DNA from: Planctomycetaceae bacterium
Lineage (GTDB): Bacteria > Planctomycetota > Planctomycetia > Planctomycetales > Planctomycetaceae
DNA: 15,269 bases
Direction: 5' to 3'
Assembly: GCA_003445035.1 (NCBI GenBank)
Contig: DLVV01000379.1
Location: 1 to 15,269 of the forward strand
Part shown: positions 7,874 to 15,269 of the stretch, in pieces
Layout of the letters: each line of letters begins with the position of its first letter
Numbering within the stretch: the stretch's first letter is position 1
The notes under the pieces: generated by a model
Seen by the model: the letters and a program-made list of their open reading frames with translations, nothing else
Told to the model about the DNA's origin: nothing
Database searches by the model: none
Made by a program: the position numbers and the translations under genes

Positions 7874-10033
7874 ATGACTCGCTCCTTCACGATGCCGCCC
7901 CTGTTTTCCTGGTCCCGAGCACAGCTGAACCGGTGGTTCAAACAGCAATCGCGGCCCCGTCGCAAGATGGCTTCTGCGGTCTCCGGAGAAATCCTCGAAT
8001 CACGAGAACTGCTCTCGGCAGTTGCTGCAGAAGTGACTCCGCTGTCGAGCGGAACTTCCGGATCTGGCGACACCATCGCCAGCGACTGGGATATCGAGTT
8101 CTGCGAAGAGGCTTCCAAGGACCTGATCGACTCAATCTTCGTTTCGGTGGCACTCGTTGACGGCCGGCTGGAAATCGACGGTTCCCGCGATGACGATTCG
8201 ATCGTCGTAAACGTCCTGGCCGAGACCACCCTGGCCGGAGATCTGCATGGTGGGAGCGATTCCGAAGAACGCCACCTGCAGGTGAGAAAGGGAGGCCGGT
8301 TGTTCTGGTCGGGGGATTACGACGAGGTGGAATCCATCCGATTTCTCGGTCGCTCGGGAGATGATCAATTCGACAACCGAACCGACATTCCCGTTTCCGC
8401 GTTTGGCGGCAACGGCAACGACGAATTGACTGGAGGAAGTGGTGACGACGACCTGTTTGGCGGCTCTGGCAACGATGTGATCGAAGGTGGCCAGGGGGAC
8501 GATGAAGTCCACGGCGGTGACGGCCAGGATGTGCTCTCGGGGAATGGCGGAGATGACATTCTGCTGGGAGGCGATGGCAACGACACGATGTCCGGGGGTA
8601 ACGGGAGCGACTCTCTTCTGGGAGAAGACGGCCGTGACGAAATCGACGGTGACGGCGGGATGGACTTCGTCTCCGGCGGCGACGGCCGGGATGTCCTGAA
8701 TGGAGGCAGTCACCAGGACACGATCGACGGTGGAAGTGGCCGGGATATCCTGTACGGCGGCACGGGCAACGACGTGTTGTATGGCAATTCCGGCAACGAC
8801 AGCATCGAAGGAGGTCGTGGGGAAGACAGTCTCTACGGCGAAGATGGCGTCGATGTGCTTGAGGGCGGTGCCGGCCAGGACGTGATCCGGGGCGGATCTG
8901 ATTCCGACTACCTGTACGGCGGCCATGGCCATGACCAGTTGTACGGCGACGCCGGAGACGACGTGATTTACGGCGAGGACGGGGACGATCGCCTGGAAGG
9001 CGGGTCAGGTGACGACTCCCTGGAGGGTGACGGAGGCAACGACCGTCTCTTTGGCCAATCGGGCGAAGATCGGCTCAAAGGCGACAGCGGTGACGACATG
9101 CTCTCTGGGGGATCCGGGAAAGACCGGCTTTTCGGTCATTCCGGTGCCGACGTGCTCTATGGCGGGACCAATGACGACAAGCTGGACGGTGGCTCCGGCA
9201 ATGACGTGTTGCACGGAGGGCAAGATGACGACTCGCTCTGGGGCGGGACCGGCGGCGACGATCTCTACGGTGGAAAAGGCCGCGACGTGCTTCGTGGCCA
9301 AAAAGGCGATGACGGCATGTATGGCGGTTCCGGAAGTGATCGCCTGTACGGTGGCAGCGGACAGGACCGGTTCCTGTACCACGACAGTAGTGAGGTCAGG
9401 GACCACAGGAGAGAGGACGCCAGGCTGCAATTCAAGAGCGGGGAAAAGAACTGGCTGATGTCAGAGGTGGAAGCCGTCGACTCGGCCCTGGCGATTCTGC
9501 ACCGAACGACCGGTGACGACACGCTTCTTGAAACCAATTGGGGAAGCCGGCTGAAGTTCTCCAGAGATCGTGATGGCGGAAGTACTCTCGCCACCAACAA
9601 CGACTTCACGAACACACTCACCTTCTACGACGGTGCTTTTGGTTCAACGGAAAGCCGTCTGCAGACAGTTGTGTTTCACGAAATCGGACACAATTGGGAC
9701 GATGAAAACCCTGACTGGTCTGGATTCAAAGAACTCAGCGGCTGGCGAAAGACAATATTAGACGGGTGTCCCGGAAGTGAATACGTGGAATCGGACACCC
9801 TCTTCGGAGGAGGTGAGGACAATCACTGGTGGTATCTCAGCGGTTCGGAGTTCGCTCGAGATTATGGCGACACCGGTCCCCATGAAGATTTTGCAACAAC
9901 GTTCGCGTTCTACTTCAGCGACGCGGCCGGAATTGACTATTCCGCATGGAACGATGACGCAGATAACGACGCAACGATGGCGAGGCTGGAAGAGAAGTAC
10001 GGTTTCCTGGAAGACTGGGTCCGTACGCTCTGA
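7874..10033 (+). CDS. Secreted RTX-repeat protein with LEPR-XLL-like N-terminus and C-terminal HExxH metallopeptidase-like domain
   Basis: The 719-aa protein starts at ATG 7874; an in-frame TTG at 7787 would add 29 residues but would overlap the shared leader. There is no classic signal peptide. Instead a basic segment (RPRRK, about 27-31) precedes LESRELLSA (41-49), a variant of the LEPR-XLL motif known at the N-termini of large exported planctomycete proteins. Residues 178-501 are 36 consecutive nonapeptides of GGxGxDxLx type, which should fold into calcium-bound beta-rolls. The C-terminal about 215 residues contain HEIGH (602-606), a zinc-binding HExxH, and later HEDFATTFAFYF, where E671 is a plausible third zinc ligand, as in several zinc peptidases with an E-x-F-A helix. 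The predicted role is an extracellular or surface protease, calcium-stabilised. No secretion-system genes lie nearby. The peptidase assignment rests on motifs alone. Confidence 0.85.
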   Translation: MTRSFTMPPLFSWSRAQLNRWFKQQSRPRRKMASAVSGEILESRELLSAVAAEVTPLSSGTSGSGDTIASDWDIEFCEEASKDLIDSIFVSVALVDGRLEIDGSRDDDSIVVNVLAETTLAGDLHGGSDSEERHLQVRKGGRLFWSGDYDEVESIRFLGRSGDDQFDNRTDIPVSAFGGNGNDELTGGSGDDDLFGGSGNDVIEGGQGDDEVHGGDGQDVLSGNGGDDILLGGDGNDTMSGGNGSDSLLGEDGRDEIDGDGGMDFVSGGDGRDVLNGGSHQDTIDGGSGRDILYGGTGNDVLYGNSGNDSIEGGRGEDSLYGEDGVDVLEGGAGQDVIRGGSDSDYLYGGHGHDQLYGDAGDDVIYGEDGDDRLEGGSGDDSLEGDGGNDRLFGQSGEDRLKGDSGDDMLSGGSGKDRLFGHSGADVLYGGTNDDKLDGGSGNDVLHGGQDDDSLWGGTGGDDLYGGKGRDVLRGQKGDDGMYGGSGSDRLYGGSGQDRFLYHDSSEVRDHRREDARLQFKSGEKNWLMSEVEAVDSALAILHRTTGDDTLLETNWGSRLKFSRDRDGGSTLATNNDFTNTLTFYDGAFGSTESRLQTVVFHEIGHNWDDENPDWSGFKELSGWRKTILDGCPGSEYVESDTLFGGGEDNHWWYLSGSEFARDYGDTGPHEDFATTFAFYFSDAAGIDYSAWNDDADNDATMARLEEKYGFLEDWVRTL
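8405..9376 (+). repeat. 36 in-frame 27-bp imperfect tandem repeats encoding RTX nonapeptides
   Basis: 972 bases divide exactly into 36 units of 27 bp with no insertion or phase break. Each encodes a G-[GNDEQH]-x-x-x-D-x-[LIVMF]-x nonapeptide; the glycine and aspartate positions are nearly invariant. DNA-level identity between units is only moderate, so the array is old rather than freshly expanded. Confidence 0.92.
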
Positions 10034-10260
10034 CAGCTTGTTGTGACCGGGGCAGAGTTTCCACGCAAAAGGTGCAGCACCAGGCCGCATCAGTGTGGGC
10101 CCGGGTCACAAGCCAACTGGCCCGTCACCGCAGGCTCCTGTCATACAGGGGTCTGCGGTGGGGCACACCGGACAGGCGACCCGCACACGTGGCCTATTGA
10201 TGCGGAACCGGCACGATCCGTTCAAGCAGGACCCGGCGTCTCCAGGTCATTGGCTGCCGT
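10034..10260. other. Convergent intergenic region
   Basis: This 227-bp gap lies between the plus-strand RTX gene and the minus-strand WD40/TPR gene, whose ends face each other. Its main content is the long hairpin at 10126-10160. No gene is supported in it. Confidence 0.6.
10126..10160. terminator. 16-bp near-perfect hairpin between convergent genes, probable bidirectional terminator
   Basis: CACCGCAG (10126-10133) pairs with CTGCGGTG (10153-10160), CCTGT (10137-10141) with ACAGG (10145-10149), and the three bases between pair as G-U, C-G and U-G. The result is a continuous 16-bp stem with a CAT loop. It lies 93 bp after the RTX stop and 101 bp after the end of the WD40/TPR gene. No T-run flanks it on either strand, so termination may be of the T-less type. 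Confidence 0.6.
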
Positions 10261-13200
10261 TCACTTGCTCGGCTGCTTGCTGTCGCCCGTGTCGAGCGTG
10301 ATGCCAAGCAGGAACGGGGAGGCCTCGGTTCCGTACGACTCGAAATCGATGTGGGAGAGGGGCACATCGGGTTTCGGGTTGGTCCAGGTCATCCGGTAGC
10401 AGCCGATTTCCCGATTGGCTTCCTGCACGCTCCGGTGTGAATGCGCCAGGGTCGCTTTGGAGGCCGTCCGTTTTGTCCGCAGGAACCAGTCGAGCAGATG
10501 CTCACCATACCGGATGTCCACGAACTGTGCGGAACCGTCTTTGTAGTGGAAGTTGTACTTCCCGATGACGGTCCCATGGGGAACCCGGAAACCCCACGAC
10601 GTCCCGTGCAGCAGGTGAACAGCTCGTGCCGATTGCCCGATGGGGATTCCCTGGACGCCATTGACGAGTCCCGCCACCTGCTGCCTGAGCTCGGTTTGCA
10701 CACCGTGTAGGACAATCAGGCCGCGCACGTCAAACGAGACGCCGGCGTAGTCGTCCAGCCCCGTCTTCAGCGCCTCAAAACTCTCGCTGAAGTACGGCTG
10801 ACGTTTTGCCTCGAGGTAGGGGTCCTCGTTCAGGGCCGCGTTGTAGTGAGCCGTAAGATCGATGTACTTGGCCGGCAGCGCCTTGTCGCGAGGCACGACA
10901 CGGCCCTTCAGGGTCTTCTTCCGGGCCTCGGAACGAGTGAGGATTGCTTCGCCGGTCTGTCCCTGTCGGACCAGGACTTTTTCCTTGGTGTAGAGAGCTG
11001 CACCCGACTCCCGATCCAGTTCCAGAGACTGTTCGATGCTCGTGGCAGCCTCGTCGTTCTTTCCCACGGCCAGGAACATCTCGGCCTGGAGTCGCCACAC
11101 TTCCGAGTCTTTCGGCGACCGGGTCGTCGCTCGCTGTGACAGCTTCTGGGCATGCTCCAGGAGTTTCTTGGAGCTGTTCATCCGGGAGACATTGTAGACA
11201 GCCCGTGCGGCCAGTTGCCGGGGATCGATCTTCTCGCTGGCCAGCGAGTCCGCAAAACTCTCGGCGGTGATGGCTACCATGAGAGGGTTGACTCTTCGCA
11301 GCGTCGCTCTGAAGTCGACGTGCGAAATCTCAACGTCCGGCCTCGGATTGTCCCAGGTCGCCAGGTACAGGGCCGTGTCTCTCTTGAAGTCGCGCATCGC
11401 CGCCTGCTCGCCACGCCAGACCAGGTTCGGGATGTTGTCGGTGGTCCCAGCGAGCCAGGCATCGCCGATCTCGATCTCGTACCGCGCGACGAAGTTCTCA
11501 ACCTTGCCATCGGCATAAACGACCCGGTAGACCGCGGCCGGAGTGCCCGTGACGGTCGGCCCCCAGCCCGTATTGAGGATGTGGAGCTGGTCCGCCTTCC
11601 TGCCGACGACGATGTTCTGCACCTGCGACGGAAATTCAATCGCCGTGTTCAGGAACGGCGACAGGTTGACCACGCCGCGGATGTCGAAGGGGATTCCCCG
11701 GAAGTGGTGGATCCCTGTCCGCATCGTGCGGTAAAGCGGCGGCTGGACCACTGCCGCGTTTCTCTGCCGATGCCACGCCTCGTGCAGGCCGGCGTTGAAG
11801 CTCTTGGCGAGGTCGATCGCCGCGTCCGGTGTGCCCGGACGACGCGGTGGGATCTGTGACCGGAGCACGAACTCGCGGGCCTGGCCTTCACCCTTCTCTG
11901 CAGCGTGTCGACGGTACAACCTCTCGATCAACTGGTGATCCAGCCCAAGCGGCTTGCCGACACGGTAGTCCTCCTGGTCAACCGACAGCGACAATGCCTT
12001 TGTCGCACTCTGAAGATCCCCGGCGGCATGATGGATGCGGCCCTGGAGTTTCAGCAGCGAGTTCCTGACATCCTTGTCGTCGGAGACCAGGCCTTCGAGC
12101 AGTTTCAACGCATCAGCATGAAGCCCCCGGACTTTCAGGGTCTCGGCACTGGCAATCGCGTGCTGGATCTTCAATTCGGCACTGTCCTTGACCCCAGGCA
12201 AGGCCTGTTTCAGAAGTCCGGACACATGCTTGACCGTCACGTCGGTCGCGCCGTTGACCATCGTGATCTTCAGCCTCGCCTCGGCGAGAAGTGACGTCAC
12301 ATCGCGATCAGCGGTAGCCGCCGCGGCGGACTCGAGCGAGATGGCGTACAGGAACGGTGAACTGACGCTGACTGCCGATTCGAACGTGATGGCCTTGATC
12401 ACCTTGTCGGGCTGTGGGTTCTCCCAGGTGCAATGCACCACGGTCTTGACATCGTTGAAATCGCCTTCCTTCCAGGCAAACACCGCATGGGTCGGAGTGG
12501 CATGCGGGTTGGCGATCCACGTGACAAGGTGCTTCCCGTACAGGATCGGCAGTGTGGCTTCGGTGCCATCTTCGAAATGCACGAGATAGCGACCGATCGG
12601 GTTGCCGTGGGGGATCGCGTAGACAAACGAGCAATTGTGCAGGACGTGAATCCAGGTCGCCTTCTGATTGATCGCGATCTTTTCGACCCGTCTCGGCGGC
12701 TTGGAGAAAAACTGGTCGGCTTGCTTGTCGCCACCTGTCAGCCGGACGACTCCCCGCAGATCGAAGTCCACGCCGTTGAGCGTGACCAGTCCCACGGGCA
12801 GTTCTTTCCAGAGCCTGTTCCCGGAAGATTCCGCATTCTGAGTTCGGTAGACGTAGTCGAACAGAGACTGGTTGTAGTAGTTGCCCAGGTCCACCTGGCG
12901 AGCGGTCGCCTTCGCCGACCGCTTGGGGATCCCAGCCTTGAGCAGGAACTGGTGCGCCTCGGTGTACTTCTTCTGATCGGCCAGCCGGTTGGACGCGTCG
13001 CGGATCAAGCCGCCCAGTTGGAGTGGATTGATGTTCCCGTCCTGGTCAACGTCGCACGCCTTGGTCAGTGCCTGGATCGCCTCTTCACGTCGTCCCGCCA
13101 GCAACAGCGCCTTGGATCGTGTCCGCCAAACGGTCGGGTCCTTCGGGTAAATCTCTACGGCCAGTCGGGTCAGCCAGTCCAGTTCCAGTTGACGGTTTTC

Positions 13201-15269
13201 CAGGGAATCTCGAGACTCGGCCACGCGGGTTTCCCCGGCCGACGCCAGCGAGCTCGGAGTTCGATCCCGCTGCTGCATGAGGGTGTCGAGAATCCCGGGC
13301 AGGAACGGGCGACCGTTCTGCCAGTCGTACGGGGGGCGGGCGGGGGGCAGCTTGTCGTAGGCCGCCCGGAAGGACGCAAAGGCCATGTCGGCCTGTCCCT
13401 TGCCGTGCAGAAGAAACCCCTGGGCGAAATGTGCCAGGATGTTTTCCCCATCAAGCTTCAAAGCGGTGTTCACCGCTTTCTCCATTTCGGCGACACGACC
13501 CACTCGCTGCATCACGAGAGCACGTAGAGCCCAGACATCAGCGTTGGCCGGAGCCAGTTCGATGGCCTGGCCGGAATGCCACTGGGTCATTTCGTTCCAG
13601 TGGGGCAATTCCTGCGGCTTCAAGTTGTTGACGCGGCCGGACACGGAGTTGAGGTACCCGATCATCGCGTGCGCCAACCCGTTGTTGGGGTCCAGTTCCA
13701 GCACCTTGTACAACTTCGCCCGGTTCCTTGACCTGAGAAGTTCAGCCAGATGTTCGCGTGCCGGCCTCTTGCTCCAGGGAGACATGGTCCGTTCGCCCGG
13801 GCTGTCGAAGTACCAAAGACCCCATTGCCGGTAGCGGCTTTCCGGATCGTAGCCGGCGATGGTCTCGCGGAGCCCGGGCAATTCGGAACGGTCCACGACG
13901 ATGGAATCGCCGTTCTCGTCGATCCGCCGCTGTGCCACCGTCTCGGCCAGTTCCGCCAACCAGAGCGGCGAGACTTCGTCCATGGGCGGCAGATCGATCA
14001 TGGTGACCGAGCCGGTCGCTGTTGATCGGGTGAAACCCGAGACGGCCAGCCGCCTGTCATCGCGGCTGAAATCGATCGACGAGATCACGGAGTTGCTCGG
14101 CAGGGAACTCTCGAGAAGCTTGGCTCCGGAGGGCATTTCCCAGACGCAGACGTCTCCCTGTTTGTTGCCGCACGCCAACAGGCGACCGTTGTGACTGAAA
14201 CTGATTCTCCCCCGGTCGGCCTGCCCCAGGGACATCAATGGCTCGGAAACCTGGGTCTTGTTCTTCCAGTCCCAGAGTTCAACTTTCCCCCACTTGATTT
14301 TGTACTGCGGGCTCGCGTTGACAGCAATCACGTCTCCGTCAGGGTGAAAAGCCGCGGTGTTGTAGTAGTCCAACTCGGGTGTCTCGAAGAGCAGTTTGTG
14401 CGTTGTGGTATCCCATGCCCGAAGACGGCCGCCAAATGGCACCGAGACGATTGTTGAACCGTCGGGGCTGAACTTGACGTCGCTGACCGTGTTGAGAGAC
14501 CGCGGAAGCAGCTTGGTGATCTCGCCGGTCTCGAGCCGGATCAGGAACTGGTTGCCATCCTGGCAGCCGACGGCGACGAACTTCCCGTTGTGTTCATCCA
14601 CTTCGAACTGGTATGCCTGAAGATCCCAGGCGTCGTGCAGCCCGTACCCGGTGTCTGCGTCGAATGCCCGGATTCGGCCAGAATCCGTGGAGGTCACCAG
14701 GGTTTTCCCGTCAGGCGTGTACTGGATATCGGAGACGCTCCCACCCAGGACCATAATTGTCTGACGTGCACCGCTTTTGACGTTCCAGACGCGAACGTTG
14801 CCATCCGTGCATCCGACGGCCACGAATTCTCCGTCAGGAGAGAAGCGACTGATTGTCCCCGACTGCGGCAACTTGAAGGCCCGGACTTCGGCCAGCGTCT
14901 CCGTATCCCAAATCTTCGCCACCGATGCGATGAATTGGACGTTCTGCGCCACGAACAACTTGCCGTCCGGACTGAACTCAACGCTGTGAACTCCACCGGG
15001 CAGTTCCACTGTTGGGAAAGCCCGCTGCTTGGCCACCAATTGCCAGGCCCGGCCCTGGCCGAAGAGCAAGCTGTTGCCGGATCCACTGGAGAACGTGGTC
15101 GTGTTCAGTTGCACCATCGATCCACGGTCTGTCAATGACTCGAGAGAATTGACGAACGATAGTGAGAACGCGTGTCCTTCCTGGATCGCTTTTCCTGTGC
15201 GCGAACTCCAGACTTTGACCTTCATGTCGTCGATGGTCACCGTGTACAGACGCTCGCCGTCGCGGCTCA
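10261..15269 (-). CDS. Giant WD40/TPR protein with three copies of an unnamed module (N-terminus outside window)
   Basis: The frame is open from the stop at 10261-10263 to the right edge. A GTG at 15240 is not the start, because upstream codons read SRDGERLYT, the normal beginning of a WD40 blade ending in VKVW. Counting from 15240, WD40 repeats fill about 1-420 (SPDG...VWD-like units at 90-112, 134-153, 174-194, 258-277, 299-324, 349-368). Residues about 425-500 form a linker common in planctomycete WD40 proteins. TPR-like helices follow at about 515-630, 685-770, 1035-1095 and 1355-1440. Three related modules lie at 784-970, 1143-1328 and 1461-1650. No membrane helix is visible. In planctomycetes such WD40/TPR tails are often attached to an N-terminal Ser/Thr kinase, so a kinase beyond the right edge is plausible but unseen. 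Likely a scaffold; partners are unknown. Confidence 0.85.
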   Translation of the reverse strand, partial: SRDGERLYTVTIDDMKVKVWSSRTGKAIQEGHAFSLSFVNSLESLTDRGSMVQLNTTTFSSGSGNSLLFGQGRAWQLVAKQRAFPTVELPGGVHSVEFSPDGKLFVAQNVQFIASVAKIWDTETLAEVRAFKLPQSGTISRFSPDGEFVAVGCTDGNVRVWNVKSGARQTIMVLGGSVSDIQYTPDGKTLVTSTDSGRIRAFDADTGYGLHDAWDLQAYQFEVDEHNGKFVAVGCQDGNQFLIRLETGEITKLLPRSLNTVSDVKFSPDGSTIVSVPFGGRLRAWDTTTHKLLFETPELDYYNTAAFHPDGDVIAVNASPQYKIKWGKVELWDWKNKTQVSEPLMSLGQADRGRISFSHNGRLLACGNKQGDVCVWEMPSGAKLLESSLPSNSVISSIDFSRDDRRLAVSGFTRSTATGSVTMIDLPPMDEVSPLWLAELAETVAQRRIDENGDSIVVDRSELPGLRETIAGYDPESRYRQWGLWYFDSPGERTMSPWSKRPAREHLAELLRSRNRAKLYKVLELDPNNGLAHAMIGYLNSVSGRVNNLKPQELPHWNEMTQWHSGQAIELAPANADVWALRALVMQRVGRVAEMEKAVNTALKLDGENILAHFAQGFLLHGKGQADMAFASFRAAYDKLPPARPPYDWQNGRPFLPGILDTLMQQRDRTPSSLASAGETRVAESRDSLENRQLELDWLTRLAVEIYPKDPTVWRTRSKALLLAGRREEAIQALTKACDVDQDGNINPLQLGGLIRDASNRLADQKKYTEAHQFLLKAGIPKRSAKATARQVDLGNYYNQSLFDYVYRTQNAESSGNRLWKELPVGLVTLNGVDFDLRGVVRLTGGDKQADQFFSKPPRRVEKIAINQKATWIHVLHNCSFVYAIPHGNPIGRYLVHFEDGTEATLPILYGKHLVTWIANPHATPTHAVFAWKEGDFNDVKTVVHCTWENPQPDKVIKAITFESAVSVSSPFLYAISLESAAAATADRDVTSLLAEARLKITMVNGATDVTVKHVSGLLKQALPGVKDSAELKIQHAIASAETLKVRGLHADALKLLEGLVSDDKDVRNSLLKLQGRIHHAAGDLQSATKALSLSVDQEDYRVGKPLGLDHQLIERLYRRHAAEKGEGQAREFVLRSQIPPRRPGTPDAAIDLAKSFNAGLHEAWHRQRNAAVVQPPLYRTMRTGIHHFRGIPFDIRGVVNLSPFLNTAIEFPSQVQNIVVGRKADQLHILNTGWGPTVTGTPAAVYRVVYADGKVENFVARYEIEIGDAWLAGTTDNIPNLVWRGEQAAMRDFKRDTALYLATWDNPRPDVEISHVDFRATLRRVNPLMVAITAESFADSLASEKIDPRQLAARAVYNVSRMNSSKKLLEHAQKLSQRATTRSPKDSEVWRLQAEMFLAVGKNDEAATSIEQSLELDRESGAALYTKEKVLVRQGQTGEAILTRSEARKKTLKGRVVPRDKALPAKYIDLTAHYNAALNEDPYLEAKRQPYFSESFEALKTGLDDYAGVSFDVRGLIVLHGVQTELRQQVAGLVNGVQGIPIGQSARAVHLLHGTSWGFRVPHGTVIGKYNFHYKDGSAQFVDIRYGEHLLDWFLRTKRTASKATLAHSHRSVQEANREIGCYRMTWTNPKPDVPLSHIDFESYGTEASPFLLGITLDTGDSKQPSK
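10291..10860 (-). repeat. Module C of the triplicated domain
   Basis: Residues 1461-1650, close to the C-terminus. Landmarks are DLTAHYNAAL, GVSFDVRGLI, VHLLHGTSWG, YNFHYKDGSAQ, YGEHLLDWF, MTWTNPKPD and GITLDT. Only nine residues follow it. Confidence 0.75.
11257..11814 (-). repeat. Module B of the triplicated domain
   Basis: Residues 1143-1328. Landmarks are IDLAKSFNAGL, GIPFDIRGVV, LHILNTGWG, YRVVYADGKVE, DAWLAG, ATWDNPRPD and AITAES. It is the most diverged copy in the Y-G-x-H-L segment, where it reads YEIEIGDAWL. Confidence 0.75.
12331..12891 (-). repeat. Module A of the triplicated domain
   Basis: Residues 784-970 (counted from 15240). It starts VDLGNYYNQSL, then carries GVDFDLRGVV, IHVLHN, GRYLVHFEDGTE, YGKHLVTW, CTWENPQPD, and ends AISLES. 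The order and spacing match modules B and C. The pattern suggests a beta-sandwich, ligand-binding-like fold; I know no firm family name. Confidence 0.75.

Noticed and set aside
8132..8932. Long minus-strand open frame opposite the RTX repeats, and a similar one at 9005-9430.
   Set aside because: They are shadows of the 27-bp repeat; the translations are low-complexity Val/Ala/Ile-rich mirrors with no ribosome site.
8405..9376. Regular 27-bp spacing as a possible CRISPR-like array or recent satellite.
   Set aside because: The periodicity is fully explained by in-frame RTX nonapeptides; units are diverged and there are no spacers.
12433..13527. 364-codon plus-strand open frame inside the WD40/TPR gene.
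   Set aside because: It lies antisense to a coherent TPR/module-coding frame, has no recognisable domain, and is typical of GC-rich antisense openness.
15238..15240. GTG at 15240 as the start of the WD40/TPR protein.
   Set aside because: The in-frame codons before it to the edge continue a WD40 blade (SRDGERLYT), so the gene starts outside the window.

Overview
The window looks like a chromosomal segment of a planctomycete (order Planctomycetales or a close relative). Four things point there: a DUF1587/DUF1595/DUF1592 cytochrome-type protein, an ECF sigma factor translationally coupled to a membrane Ser/Thr kinase, a secreted RTX protein with a LEPR-XLL-like N-terminus, and a giant WD40/TPR protein. 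The DNA is GC-rich and all genes share similar codon use. I see no tRNA, rRNA, CRISPR array, insertion sequence or phage gene.

Layout. (1) Bases 1-1574, minus strand: 5' part of a DUF1592-type c-type cytochrome protein that runs off the left edge. (2) Bases 1771-3441, plus strand: a NERD-nuclease/SF1-helicase fusion, divergent from gene 1. (3) Bases 3714-6889, plus strand: a two-gene operon with an ATGA overlap, encoding an ECF sigma factor and an 852-aa protein. The latter combines a zinc anti-sigma-like motif, a Ser/Thr kinase, one membrane helix and a beta-helix sensor-like domain. (4) Bases 7088-7603 and 7874-10033, plus strand: a small secreted protein of unknown function, and a 719-aa protein with 36 uninterrupted RTX nonapeptides followed by a HEIGH zinc-metallopeptidase-like domain. 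These two unrelated genes have homologous, gap-free 80-bp leaders ending exactly at their start codons. (5) Bases 10261-15269, minus strand: the C-terminal 1,668 residues of a WD40 + TPR protein carrying three diverged copies of an unnamed module. Its start lies beyond the right edge.

How it may work together (inference). The membrane kinase could sense an envelope or polysaccharide signal with its external beta-helix domain. It could hold or release the sigma factor through its HxxxCxxC segment. The shared leaders just downstream are natural candidates for the sigma factor's targets, which would make the small secreted protein and the RTX metallopeptidase its output. Several intergenic hairpins, three of them built on a CCTGT/ACAGG stem, probably separate the transcription units. 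The best is a 16-bp stem at 10126-10160 between convergent genes. All intergenic gaps are under 300 bp and are described below.
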